Source: Catenovulum sp052056295
GTDB taxonomy: Bacteria; Pseudomonadota; Gammaproteobacteria; Enterobacterales; Alteromonadaceae
DNA: 64,000 nt
Reading direction: 5' to 3'
Assembly: GCF_052056295.1 (NCBI RefSeq)
Contig: NZ_CP182493.1
Coordinates: 2,108,001 to 2,172,000, forward strand
The position numbers and the translations under genes were made by a program. Shown here in pieces: positions 45,234 through 52,086 of the stretch (positions within the stretch are counted from its first letter, which is position 1; every line of letters starts with the position of its first letter). The notes beneath the pieces are model-generated. The model was not told where the DNA came from. It searched no databases and worked only from the letters and a program-made list of their open reading frames with translations.

Positions 45234-46838
45234 TTAGTTATTTAAACTTTGCCAATTCAAACCATATTTAGCCAAATATTTCTGTAGCCGTGTTGAATCG
45301 TTTACCGCTGATTTTTTAGTACGACTCACATCAAATAGTGCTCTGCCAGCAGCTGCCATATTCTTATGCTGCAAACAAATGCCCAAAACGAAGTTTAGCT
45401 GATGCAACTCAAACTGATCCAGTTCAGCTAGCTGCTGTGGAGAAAGATATCTATCCAACGTCTGAAGCGCATTTTGATTGTCGCTAGGTTGCCAGCAAGA
45501 CTCTAACCTAGTTATTTCACTCTTGATATCGTCAACCGATATTCTCGAACTATCTGCCAGTGTACACAACCGGGTAATGGCCGAACTTAAATCTCTAAAA
45601 TTGCCAGACCATACTGCTTGCTCTGACACGGCAAAAGATTCAAACATGAGTCTAGCCTCCTTATTAAATTGGATGCGCTGACCTGTTTTGCTTTCATACA
45701 ATCCAAGTTCGTAATCAATATTTGCAGATATGTCTTCTTTTCGATCTTTTAAAGCTGGTAGCTTATATGTCCATAAATTGATTCTAGCCAATAAATCTTC
45801 ACGAAAACTGCCTTTTCGCACTTCCGCTTGTAAATTTTTATTGGTGCCCGCAATCAGTTGAAAATCACTGGTGACCATTTTATCGCTACCAACTGGATGA
45901 AAACTTTTATTCTCGATAGCGTGTAACAACATAGCTTGTTCTTCGAGGCCGAGCTCAGCAATTTCATCTAAAAACAACATGCCTTTGTTCGCGGTTAGCA
46001 AATAGCCGTTGCGTTCTTTTTGCGCTCCGGTAAAAGCACCTTTGGTATGGCCAAACAATGCTGCCATAGCATTTTCACCTTTTAGCGTTGCACAGTTCAC
46101 CGAAACGAACTCGCCCGGCAACATTGCACGTTTTTTCTTCAACTGAAATATACGAGATGCTAGCTGGCTTTTACCTGAACCTGTAGGCCCAGTTAGCAAC
46201 ATAGGATCGCGTGAGCGAACCGCTACTTTTTCAATTTGACTAATCAGTTGATTAAAGGCTTGGTTATTGGTTTGAATTCCACCTTTTAAAAACGCATTAC
46301 CTTCTAAATGCTCTTTATCAAAACGCGTGGCTAATTGGTCATATTTAGATAGGTCGAGATCAATAATTTGCACTTTCCCCTGCGCTTTATTTTTATTGTT
46401 TTTATCAGGGGACGTTTGAATTAATCGACCTGGGAAATGGCCACTTTCGGTCAGTAGAAAACTACAAATTTGAACTACGTGTGTACCTGTGGTTATGTGA
46501 AACAAGTAGTCGTTGTTTTCTGCATCAAACTGCTGTTTATGGCACCAGTCATATAATTTGGCATACACCTCCTCAAAGTCCCATGGGTCATTAAAATTCA
46601 CATTATGCAACTCAACTTGAGTTTCAGGAGAAATGCTCTCAATGTCGGCAGCCACATTATTCGCCAAACGTGAACTATGGTTGTCATGCAACATATACAA
46701 TTGATCTATCACCAAATCTTCTTGGCTACACAAGCTCACATTCGGACGCCATTTATCCCATCTATCAACTCGTTTACCAACATAATCTAGCTGAGTACCA
46801 ATTAAACTAACCGCAATCGTTTTTTTCAAAACACACAT
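45234..46838 (-). CDS. rtcR: Sigma-54-dependent activator RtcR
   Basis: The activator of the RNA-repair operon, 534 aa. The N-terminal CARF-like domain (residues 1-180) has the RtcR signature ITTGTHVVQICSFLL and the opening IGTQLDYVGKRVDRWDKW; in studied species it senses RNA fragments with 2',3'-cyclic phosphate ends. The AAA+ domain has Walker A GPTGSGKS, the sigma-54 contact loop GAFTGA and Walker B MLFLDEIAEL. The C-terminus has a short HTH region (AAAGRALFDVSRTKKSAVN). ATG 46838 is chosen; an in-frame TTG six bases upstream is possible. It is divergent from the tRNA-like/slipin/rtcBA/rlaP unit, the classic arrangement. Confidence 0.97.
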   Translation of the reverse strand: MCVLKKTIAVSLIGTQLDYVGKRVDRWDKWRPNVSLCSQEDLVIDQLYMLHDNHSSRLANNVAADIESISPETQVELHNVNFNDPWDFEEVYAKLYDWCHKQQFDAENNDYLFHITTGTHVVQICSFLLTESGHFPGRLIQTSPDKNNKNKAQGKVQIIDLDLSKYDQLATRFDKEHLEGNAFLKGGIQTNNQAFNQLISQIEKVAVRSRDPMLLTGPTGSGKSQLASRIFQLKKKRAMLPGEFVSVNCATLKGENAMAALFGHTKGAFTGAQKERNGYLLTANKGMLFLDEIAELGLEEQAMLLHAIENKSFHPVGSDKMVTSDFQLIAGTNKNLQAEVRKGSFREDLLARINLWTYKLPALKDRKEDISANIDYELGLYESKTGQRIQFNKEARLMFESFAVSEQAVWSGNFRDLSSAITRLCTLADSSRISVDDIKSEITRLESCWQPSDNQNALQTLDRYLSPQQLAELDQFELHQLNFVLGICLQHKNMAAAGRALFDVSRTKKSAVNDSTRLQKYLAKYGLNWQSLNN

Positions 46839-46945
46839 ATCCAAATAGATAAAAACATATCTATATAACTACAAAAATAAAAAAGGTCAATTACCCCATG
46901 AGTTAACTCCAGGTCCCCAAAACAACTTTAAAATAATAAAAATCA

Positions 46946-46957
46946 ATCACTTGTGAT
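46946..46957. promoter_or_regulatory. Candidate upstream activator site (palindrome)
   Basis: A perfect 12-bp palindrome ATCACTTGTGAT at 46946-46957, 25 bp upstream of the probable -24 element in the rtcR intergenic region. RtcR binding sites are not well defined and usually lie farther upstream, so this is only a candidate. Confidence 0.25.
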
Positions 46958-46981
46958 AATTCATTAAATTTAATTTTAGTT

Positions 46982-46997
46982 TGGCACATGACTTGAT
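46982..46997 (+). promoter_or_regulatory. Probable sigma-54 promoter of the RNA-repair unit
   Basis: TGGCAC (46982-46987), 5-bp spacer and TTGAT (46993-46997). The -24 element is a perfect match and the spacing is exact for TGGCAC-N5-TTGCW; the -12 element has A in place of C. Divergent rtcR, whose product works only with sigma-54, makes this the natural promoter. Transcription would begin near 47007-47009, exactly where a closing stem of a leader RNA begins. Confidence 0.7.
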
Positions 46998-47007
46998 AAC
47001 TAATACT

Positions 47008-47084
47008 TGTCTGGTTAAACGGTTGTGATTCAAAAAATCACTCTGGTGCGCTGAACTGTGTGAATGCGTATACCTAACCAAACA
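47008..47084 (+). ncRNA. Structured RNA at the 5' end of the RNA-repair transcript
   Basis: A 77-nt segment closed by pairing of its ends: TGT-C-TGGTTA (47008-47017) with TAACCA-A-ACA (47075-47084), 9 bp around one mismatch. Inside is a perfect 6-bp hairpin GTGATT-CAAAA-AATCAC at 47025-47041. The 5' end coincides with the predicted sigma-54 start site. It is not a tRNA by its fold. It might be a Y-RNA-like or leader RNA, but no rsr/Ro60 gene is visible. All pairing was judged by eye. Confidence 0.4.
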
Positions 47085-47095
47085 TCCAAATACAT

Positions 47096-47168
47096 ATTTA
47101 AGTAGCTCAGCGGATAGAGCAGCGGTTTTCACCGCTGGTCGAAGGTTCAAATCCTTCCTTAAATACCA
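47096..47168 (+). tRNA. tRNA-like RNA 1 (UUC-type loop), upstream of slipin-rtcBA
   Basis: A 73-nt tRNA-like sequence with encoded CCA. Acceptor ATTTAAG/CTTAAAT (7 of 7 bp), discriminator A, CCA at 47166-47168. D arm GCTC-AGCGGATA-GAGC with the GG and A14/A21 positions kept. T arm GAAGG-TTCAAAT-CCTTC, perfect. The anticodon arm is non-canonical: AGCGG/CCGCT with a 6-nt loop TTTTCA (or GCGGT/ACCGC with a 4-nt loop), one base short of a normal tRNA; read as UUC it would resemble tRNA-Glu. It may be charged or processed like a tRNA, but normal decoding is doubtful. It lies in the RtcR-controlled unit, so its expression is probably linked to RNA damage. Confidence 0.75.
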
Positions 47169-47239
47169 AATTGGTAGCTCAAACTGGTAGAGCATCGAAT
47201 GTAACTTCGAGTGTTGTGGGTTCAAATCCCACCCAAAAA
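47168..47239 (+). tRNA. tRNA-like RNA 2 (degenerate acceptor, no CCA)
   Basis: A second tRNA-like sequence directly after the CCA of the first. D arm GCTC-AAACTGGTA-GAGC (47177-47193), base 26 A, anticodon stem TCGAA/TTCGA (5 of 5 bp) with a 6-nt loop TGTAAC (47200-47205), variable region GTGTT, and a perfect T arm GTGGG-TTCAAAT-CCCAC (47216-47232). The acceptor keeps only four pairs (TTGG/CCAA), followed by A-rich sequence with no CCA. So it cannot be a normal aminoacylated tRNA as it stands. It shares the shortened 6-nt anticodon loop with its neighbour. The exact ends are not certain. Confidence 0.65.
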
Positions 47240-47254
47240 ATGTAAATAAATAAA

Positions 47255-47395
47255 GTTAGCAAGCGTTTTTACCAATGGTTGTTAAACGCAATTGGCAAAT
47301 AAATAGCCGCAGGCGGGATGCCCCCAGCTATAAAAAACCATGCGCCTTTAGCAACAAAGTAATTAACCCTTGCTAGCACTTTGCGAAAGCAAGTG
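47255..47395 (+). ncRNA. Structured leader before slipin gene
   Basis: The stretch between the tRNA-like RNAs and the slipin ATG (47412) can fold into a closed domain: GTTAGCAAG (47255-47263) pairs with CTTGCTAGC (47369-47377). Inside are two arms, GCGTTT/AAACGC (47263-47268 with 47284-47289) and TAGC/GCTA (47304-47307 with 47327-47330) capped by a GC-rich hairpin around GGGATGCCC. A last hairpin CACTTTGC-GAAA-GCAAGTG (47377-47395) with a GNRA-type tetraloop sits just before the ribosome binding site AAAAGGA. It may control translation or protect processed ends. Judged by eye only. Confidence 0.35.
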
Positions 47396-47411
47396 AGAAA
47401 AGGATAAAACC

Positions 47412-48566
47412 ATGATTAGAAAAACAATACATGTAGCAGAAAACCAACGTGTTTTAGTATTTAAAGATGAAAAATTAGCGCAAGTTTTACCAGCGGGTAA
47501 ACACACTATTTGGCACTTTAGACAACATTTAAACTGTGTAACCTTCGATATAAACGACTTATATTTTTCTGAGAAAAATGCTGAGCGTTTGTATCGAGAC
47601 AACCCATGTTTACAGCAACACATTGCTTACTGGAAATTAACCAGCGATCAGGTCGGATTATTATACGTAGATGACCTACTCCAAGGCATAGTCGCGCCAA
47701 GTGAACATCTATTTATATGGAAAGATGCTGGTGACATTCGCCTAGAAAGATGCTCAATTGATGACGAGCTTGCTGTGGATGAAAAGTTGATGTGCTTGAT
47801 AAATCGTGCTGGCGCTAACTCAGCAAACCGACTTATTCGCAGCAAGAGTACAGTGGCAATTCAGCCTATTGCAGATTTATCCGTGGATAAACAACACATA
47901 GGTTTGCTGTATATCAATGGCAAATTCAAACAAAAATTAGCGCCAGGCCAACATGCTTTTTGGCAATTTAATCAAACATTAGAGCTAAAATCCTTTGATT
48001 GCAGAACACAAATGTTAGAAATATCCGGTCAGGAAATTTTAAGTAAAGACAGAGTAAGTTTAAGAATTAATTTAAGCGCAAATATCAAAATTCAAGATGC
48101 AGAATTAGTCGCCAATAGTATAGATAAAGCAAACGACTATGTTTATAAAACTTTGCAGTTGGCGCTGAGAGAAGCGGTTGGCACTAAGTCATTGGACGAT
48201 ATTTTATTAGACAAACTCTATATCAACAGCACGGTTAAGGAGTTAGTCACTGAGCAATTAGCAGAAGTAGGTATCACGCTATTAAATGTTGGAGTAAAAG
48301 ACATCATTTTGCCCGGTGAAATGAAAGCCATACTCAACCAAGTTGTTGAAGCACAAAAAGCCGCCGAAGCTAACGTTATCAAAAGACGTGAAGAAACGTC
48401 TGCAACCAGAAGCTTGCACAATACAGCCAAGGTGATGGAAAACAATCCAACGCTTTTGCGTTTAAAAGAATTAGAAGCATTAGAAAAAATCGCCGACCGT
48501 ATTGATAACTTAACAGTGTACGGTGGTTTAGAAGGATTAATGAACGGCGTAGTAAAAATAGCTTAA
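47412..48566 (+). CDS. Slipin (SPFH/band 7) protein of the RNA-repair operon
   Basis: A 384 aa SPFH-domain protein of the slipin kind that is typically encoded next to RtcB. It lacks a clear transmembrane helix. Unusually, the N-terminal SPFH beta-hairpin motif occurs three times: residues about 10-36 (VLVFKDEKLAQVLPAGKH), 79-103 (VGLLYVDDLLQGIVAPSEHL) and 169-186 (IGLLYINGKFKQKLAPGQHA). The full SPFH domain follows (about 200-330, with KDRVSLRINLSANIKIQDAE), ending in a coiled-coil tail (EAQKAAEANVIKRREETSAT). The ribosome binding site AAAAGGA precedes the ATG. It probably forms an oligomeric scaffold for the repair enzymes; that is inference from gene linkage. Confidence 0.9.
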   Translation: MIRKTIHVAENQRVLVFKDEKLAQVLPAGKHTIWHFRQHLNCVTFDINDLYFSEKNAERLYRDNPCLQQHIAYWKLTSDQVGLLYVDDLLQGIVAPSEHLFIWKDAGDIRLERCSIDDELAVDEKLMCLINRAGANSANRLIRSKSTVAIQPIADLSVDKQHIGLLYINGKFKQKLAPGQHAFWQFNQTLELKSFDCRTQMLEISGQEILSKDRVSLRINLSANIKIQDAELVANSIDKANDYVYKTLQLALREAVGTKSLDDILLDKLYINSTVKELVTEQLAEVGITLLNVGVKDIILPGEMKAILNQVVEAQKAAEANVIKRREETSATRSLHNTAKVMENNPTLLRLKELEALEKIADRIDNLTVYGGLEGLMNGVVKIA

Positions 48567-48594
48567 TCGCCAAAAAACGAATTAGGAACAAATT

Positions 48595-49824
48595 ATGAGT
48601 ACAAATTACAACCTTATACAAAATAAAGGCAGCGCGACAATAAAAGCTTGGACTAAAGGTGTACCTTTTGAAGAACAAGCACAACAACAATTACAAAATA
48701 TCGCAACTATGCCGTTAATTCATTCACATATCGCTGTTATGCCTGATGTGCACATGGGCAAAGGCGCAACAATTGGCAGTGTTATTCCATCGGTCAATGC
48801 AGTTATTCCTGCCGCAGTAGGGGTAGATATTGGTTGTGGCATGGTCGCAACTAAAACCACCTTAACCGCCAGCCAGTTACCAGATAACTTGTCTGGTATA
48901 CGGCAGGCTTTTGAAGCAGCCATTCCGCATGGTAGAACAGGAGGACGCCGCCGAGGCTCCCGAGACAAAGGCGCGTGGCATAACATACCTGATATTGTTG
49001 CAACTGAATGGCAAAAACTCGAAAAACGTTTTGAACATATTTGTGAAAAACACCCAGCTATAAAAAATAGCAACCATGTAAACCACTTAGGCACTATGGG
49101 TACAGGCAATCACTTTTTAGAATTGTGTTTAGACGAAAATAACGCAGTTTGGATAATGTTGCATTCAGGCAGCCGTGGCGTCGGCAACAGAATTGGCACC
49201 TATTTTATTGAGTTGGCGAAAAAAGAAATGCAACGACATCAAATTAATTTACCAGATGTTGATTTAGCTTACCTTGAAGAAGGTAGTGAATATTTTGCTG
49301 ACTATGTTGAAGCGGTTGAATGGGCACAAGATTTTGCTGCGAAGAATCGCGAAATTATGATGATTAATGCTATTGCGGCTTTGCGAAAACAAATACCTGT
49401 TGCATTTTCAACAGCAGACTTAGCTGTAAATTGCCACCACAACTATATATCGCGTGAGCACCATTTCGGCAAAGACTGCTTTGTTACCCGAAAAGGCGCA
49501 GTTCGAGCACAAAAAGGTGAAATGGGCATAATCCCGGGCAGCATGGGTGCACGCTCTTACATAGTGAGAGGGCTTGGCAACCCAGAAAGTTTTAATAGCT
49601 GTAGCCATGGAGCAGGCCGGGTGATGTCGCGAACTCAAGCTAAAAAAGTCTACAACATTCAAGACCAAATTGATGCAACTCAAGGGGTTGAGTGCCGTAA
49701 AGATGCAGCGGTAATTGATGAGATCCCACATGCATACAAAGACATAGACAAAGTAATGCAAGCACAAAAAGACCTTGTTGAAGTGGTTTACACCTTAAAA
49801 CAAGTTGTTTGTGTAAAAGGTTAA
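48595..49824 (+). CDS. rtcB: RNA ligase RtcB
   Basis: A GTP- and Mn(2+)-dependent RNA ligase that joins 2',3'-cyclic phosphate or 3'-phosphate ends to 5'-OH ends; 409 aa, the usual size (E. coli 408). Metal ligands lie in VGVDIGCGMVA (Asp and Cys), GTGNHFLELC (Asn, His) and HSGSRGVG. The guanylylated His is in CSHGAGRVMSR near residue 338. IIPGSMGARSYIV is the GTP-binding loop. AGGAACAAATT before the ATG is the ribosome binding site. It lies 28 nt after the slipin gene and 15 nt before rtcA, all same strand. Confidence 0.98.
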   Translation: MSTNYNLIQNKGSATIKAWTKGVPFEEQAQQQLQNIATMPLIHSHIAVMPDVHMGKGATIGSVIPSVNAVIPAAVGVDIGCGMVATKTTLTASQLPDNLSGIRQAFEAAIPHGRTGGRRRGSRDKGAWHNIPDIVATEWQKLEKRFEHICEKHPAIKNSNHVNHLGTMGTGNHFLELCLDENNAVWIMLHSGSRGVGNRIGTYFIELAKKEMQRHQINLPDVDLAYLEEGSEYFADYVEAVEWAQDFAAKNREIMMINAIAALRKQIPVAFSTADLAVNCHHNYISREHHFGKDCFVTRKGAVRAQKGEMGIIPGSMGARSYIVRGLGNPESFNSCSHGAGRVMSRTQAKKVYNIQDQIDATQGVECRKDAAVIDEIPHAYKDIDKVMQAQKDLVEVVYTLKQVVCVKG

Positions 49825-49839
49825 ACATAAGGAATTTTA

Positions 49840-50874
49840 ATGTCATTTATACAAATTGATGGCGCACAAGGAGAAGGTGGCGGACAAGTTCTACGAACAG
49901 CTTTAACTCTGTCCGCAATCACCAAGCAGCCATTTGAGTTATGCAACATACGCGCAAATAGACAAAAACCTGGGTTGTTGCGTCAGCACCTAACTTCAGT
50001 ATTAGCAGCTCAACAGGTATGCAATGCAGAGGTTGAAGGCGCCGAACTAGGTTCACAAAAAATTGTGTTTACCCCTAATACAATTACCGCAGGCGAATTT
50101 GAATTTTCGATAGGAACAGCTGGTAGTACTGTGTTGGTTTGCCAAACCATACTGCCAATTTTAGCACTGGCAGAAACAGGCTCAGTTATCAAATTTGAAG
50201 GAGGCACACACAATGGAATGTCGCCTTCATTGTGTTTTTTACAGCAGAGTTATTTGCCACTATTGCGCAAAATGGGTGTACAAAGTGCCGTAACAGAGGG
50301 CAAATATGGCTTTTACCCTGCTGGCGGCGGCAGCTGGAAACTTGAAATCACGCCAGCCAAGAAATGGCAACAACTGCATCTGAATGAACAGGCAAACTTG
50401 CCGCAACAACACTTAGAGAGTGGCCAAATTAAGGTTTTATTGAGCAGTTTGCCAAATAACATAGCGGAACGAGAAATTACCACTGCAAAAAAGTATTTAA
50501 ATTGGCCTGACGCGCAAGCACAAATAAAGCAAGTAAGAGCCAACGGCCCTGGCAATAGTTTTCAAATTTCACTACTGAGTAAAAACCACAATAGTGTTTT
50601 TGAAGTGATTGGTGAGTTAAGGGTTTCAGCAGAGCAAGTGGCTAAACGCTGCGCAGGGCGGGTCAAAAAGTTTATTCAGGCAAATGCTGCAGTAGAAGAG
50701 CATTTGGCTGACCAACTTTTATTGCCTATGGCTCTAGCTGGCGGTGGTTGCTTTACAACTACAAAACCGAGCTTGCATACACAAACAAATATTAAAGTCA
50801 TTCAACAGTTCGTCAATATTGATATACAAGTGAATCAAATAGACGAGTTATTGTGGGAAATTACCCTTAGGTGA
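49840..50874 (+). CDS. rtcA: RNA 3'-terminal phosphate cyclase RtcA
   Basis: Converts RNA 3'-phosphate ends into 2',3'-cyclic phosphates using ATP; 344 aa. Family landmarks: DGAQGEGGGQVLRTALTLSA near the start, IRANRQKPGLLRQHL (about 35-49), FEGGTHNGMSPSLCFL (about 117-132) and, near the end, HLADQLLLPMALAGGGCFTT, where the adenylylated His of the family is expected. AAGGAATTTT is the ribosome binding site. It directly follows rtcB, as in E. coli, so ends could be converted between forms that RtcB accepts. Confidence 0.97.
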   Translation: MSFIQIDGAQGEGGGQVLRTALTLSAITKQPFELCNIRANRQKPGLLRQHLTSVLAAQQVCNAEVEGAELGSQKIVFTPNTITAGEFEFSIGTAGSTVLVCQTILPILALAETGSVIKFEGGTHNGMSPSLCFLQQSYLPLLRKMGVQSAVTEGKYGFYPAGGGSWKLEITPAKKWQQLHLNEQANLPQQHLESGQIKVLLSSLPNNIAEREITTAKKYLNWPDAQAQIKQVRANGPGNSFQISLLSKNHNSVFEVIGELRVSAEQVAKRCAGRVKKFIQANAAVEEHLADQLLLPMALAGGGCFTTTKPSLHTQTNIKVIQQFVNIDIQVNQIDELLWEITLR

Positions 50875-50912
50875 TGAACAAAAAATGAAGCGATAAGTAA
50901 GGAATAATAACA

Positions 50913-51707
50913 ATGCATCAGATACCAGCAGAAGTTAGAGAGGAAATACTGAGCAGAATAAAAGCCGCTGAAGCAGAACATCAGGTCAAGGTTTTATACG
51001 CGGTCGAGTCCGGTAGCCGAGCTTGGGGGTTTGCTAGCCCAAACAGTGATTATGATGTCAGGTTTATCTACGTACATCCAAAAGATTGGTATTTAGCCGT
51101 CAATCTTGAAGATAAACGTAATGTAATCGAATACCCAATAGTCGATGAAATAGATATAAATGGTTGGGACATACGTAAAGCACTCAAGCTTTATTGGAAA
51201 TCTAACCCGGCTTTTATCGAATGGTTGCAATCACCCATAGTGTACCTTGAGCAAGGTGATTTTGCACAACAGGCTCGCAGTTTAATGCCACAAACAGTGT
51301 CATCAAATAAAGGTATTCACCATTATTTGCACATGGCCAAAAACAACTTTCGAGAATATTTGAAAAAAGACACTGTACCGCTTAAAAAGTATTTTTACGT
51401 GTTACGTCCTTTATTGGCAATTGCCTGGTTAGAGAAATACAACACCCCAGCACCAATAGAGTTTGATGTTTTACGTAAACTTGTTGCCGACAACAAAGCA
51501 TTAGACAGTGCGATAACTGAGCTGCTAGAGCGTACAAAAGTCAGCTTAGAGAAGGAATACGCACCAGCTGTGCCTGTAATAAATCAATTTATTCAAACTG
51601 AGCTGGAGCGCCTAAAAACGGCCAACTTAACTGACAAAGCAACCGATAGAGAAGTTAGTTTCGACCAACTAAACACGCTGTTTAAACATGTGATAGATCA
51701 CGAGTAA
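50913..51707 (+). CDS. rlaP: RlaP, RNA-repair-associated nucleotidyltransferase
   Basis: A 264 aa protein of the polymerase-beta-type nucleotidyltransferase superfamily (RlaP family). The catalytic site is ESGSRAWGFASPNSDYDVRF at about residues 31-50: G-S followed by D-x-D. It is otherwise helical, with YLHMAKNNFREYLK and KKYFYVLRPLLAIAWLEKY, typical of the family. RlaP proteins are linked by gene neighbourhood to RtcB/RtcA-type repair and are predicted to add a nucleotide to RNA ends or to transfer NMP to a target; the actual reaction is not established. Last gene of the unit; AAGGAATAATAAC before the ATG. Confidence 0.93.
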   Translation: MHQIPAEVREEILSRIKAAEAEHQVKVLYAVESGSRAWGFASPNSDYDVRFIYVHPKDWYLAVNLEDKRNVIEYPIVDEIDINGWDIRKALKLYWKSNPAFIEWLQSPIVYLEQGDFAQQARSLMPQTVSSNKGIHHYLHMAKNNFREYLKKDTVPLKKYFYVLRPLLAIAWLEKYNTPAPIEFDVLRKLVADNKALDSAITELLERTKVSLEKEYAPAVPVINQFIQTELERLKTANLTDKATDREVSFDQLNTLFKHVIDHE

Positions 51708-51723
51708 GCGACTTGTGATCTAT
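51693..51723 (+). terminator. Hairpin at the end of the RNA-repair unit
   Basis: ATAGATCAC (51693-51701) and GTGATCTAT (51715-51723) form a perfect 9-bp stem with a 13-nt loop that contains the rlaP stop codon. No T-run follows, so it may mark the transcript end by RNA processing rather than act as an intrinsic terminator. Confidence 0.45.
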
Positions 51724-51730
51724 ATGAACC

Positions 51731-51973
51731 CTAAACGTAAAACGCTTCTACCGTACCTTTTAATTTAATCAGCAAAGGTTGTCCACGGCGGTCTAACGCT
51801 TTTGGTGATGGTACTTTAACCCAACCTTCGCTGATGCAGTATTCTTCAACATTGTTGCGTTCTTTGCCGTTTAAACGAATGCCAATTTCGTGTTCAAAAC
51901 ATTCTTTAACAAAAAACTTGCTGCGAGAATCGCTGGCTAAACGGTCTGGTAATGCTGGTTTGTTATCACTCAT
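51731..51973 (-). CDS. DUF3297 family protein
   Basis: A small conserved protein of 80 aa belonging to DUF3297 (LPDRLASDSRSKFFVKECFE, then IGIRLNGKERNNVEEYCISE, GWVKVPSPKALDRRGQPLLI). Cytoplasmic, no known function; widespread as a single gene in proteobacteria. It is convergent with rlaP, 23 nt apart. Not thought to belong to the repair unit. Confidence 0.93.
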   Translation of the reverse strand: MSDNKPALPDRLASDSRSKFFVKECFEHEIGIRLNGKERNNVEEYCISEGWVKVPSPKALDRRGQPLLIKLKGTVEAFYV

Positions 51974-52086
51974 TTTAGAAACCTAAAAATACAACTTAAA
52001 ATAGAAAGTACAGCATTGTAGGCAAAGGTGTTGCTATAGACAATCGCAATCTGATTTAAAGTACAATCAGCCATTCAAACCTAGGG

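Noticed and set aside
47008..47084. A third tRNA-like RNA
   Set aside because: The end stem and one hairpin are present but D and T arms cannot be formed, so only a generic structured RNA is claimed.
47096..47168. An ordinary tRNA-Glu gene
   Set aside because: The acceptor, D and T arms fit, but the anticodon arm is one base short and a normal 7-nt loop cannot be made with a paired stem; the operon context is also unusual.
46947..47225. A 92-codon minus-strand frame over the tRNA-like region
   Set aside because: It is antisense to clear tRNA-like arms and the sigma-54 promoter; no start signal.
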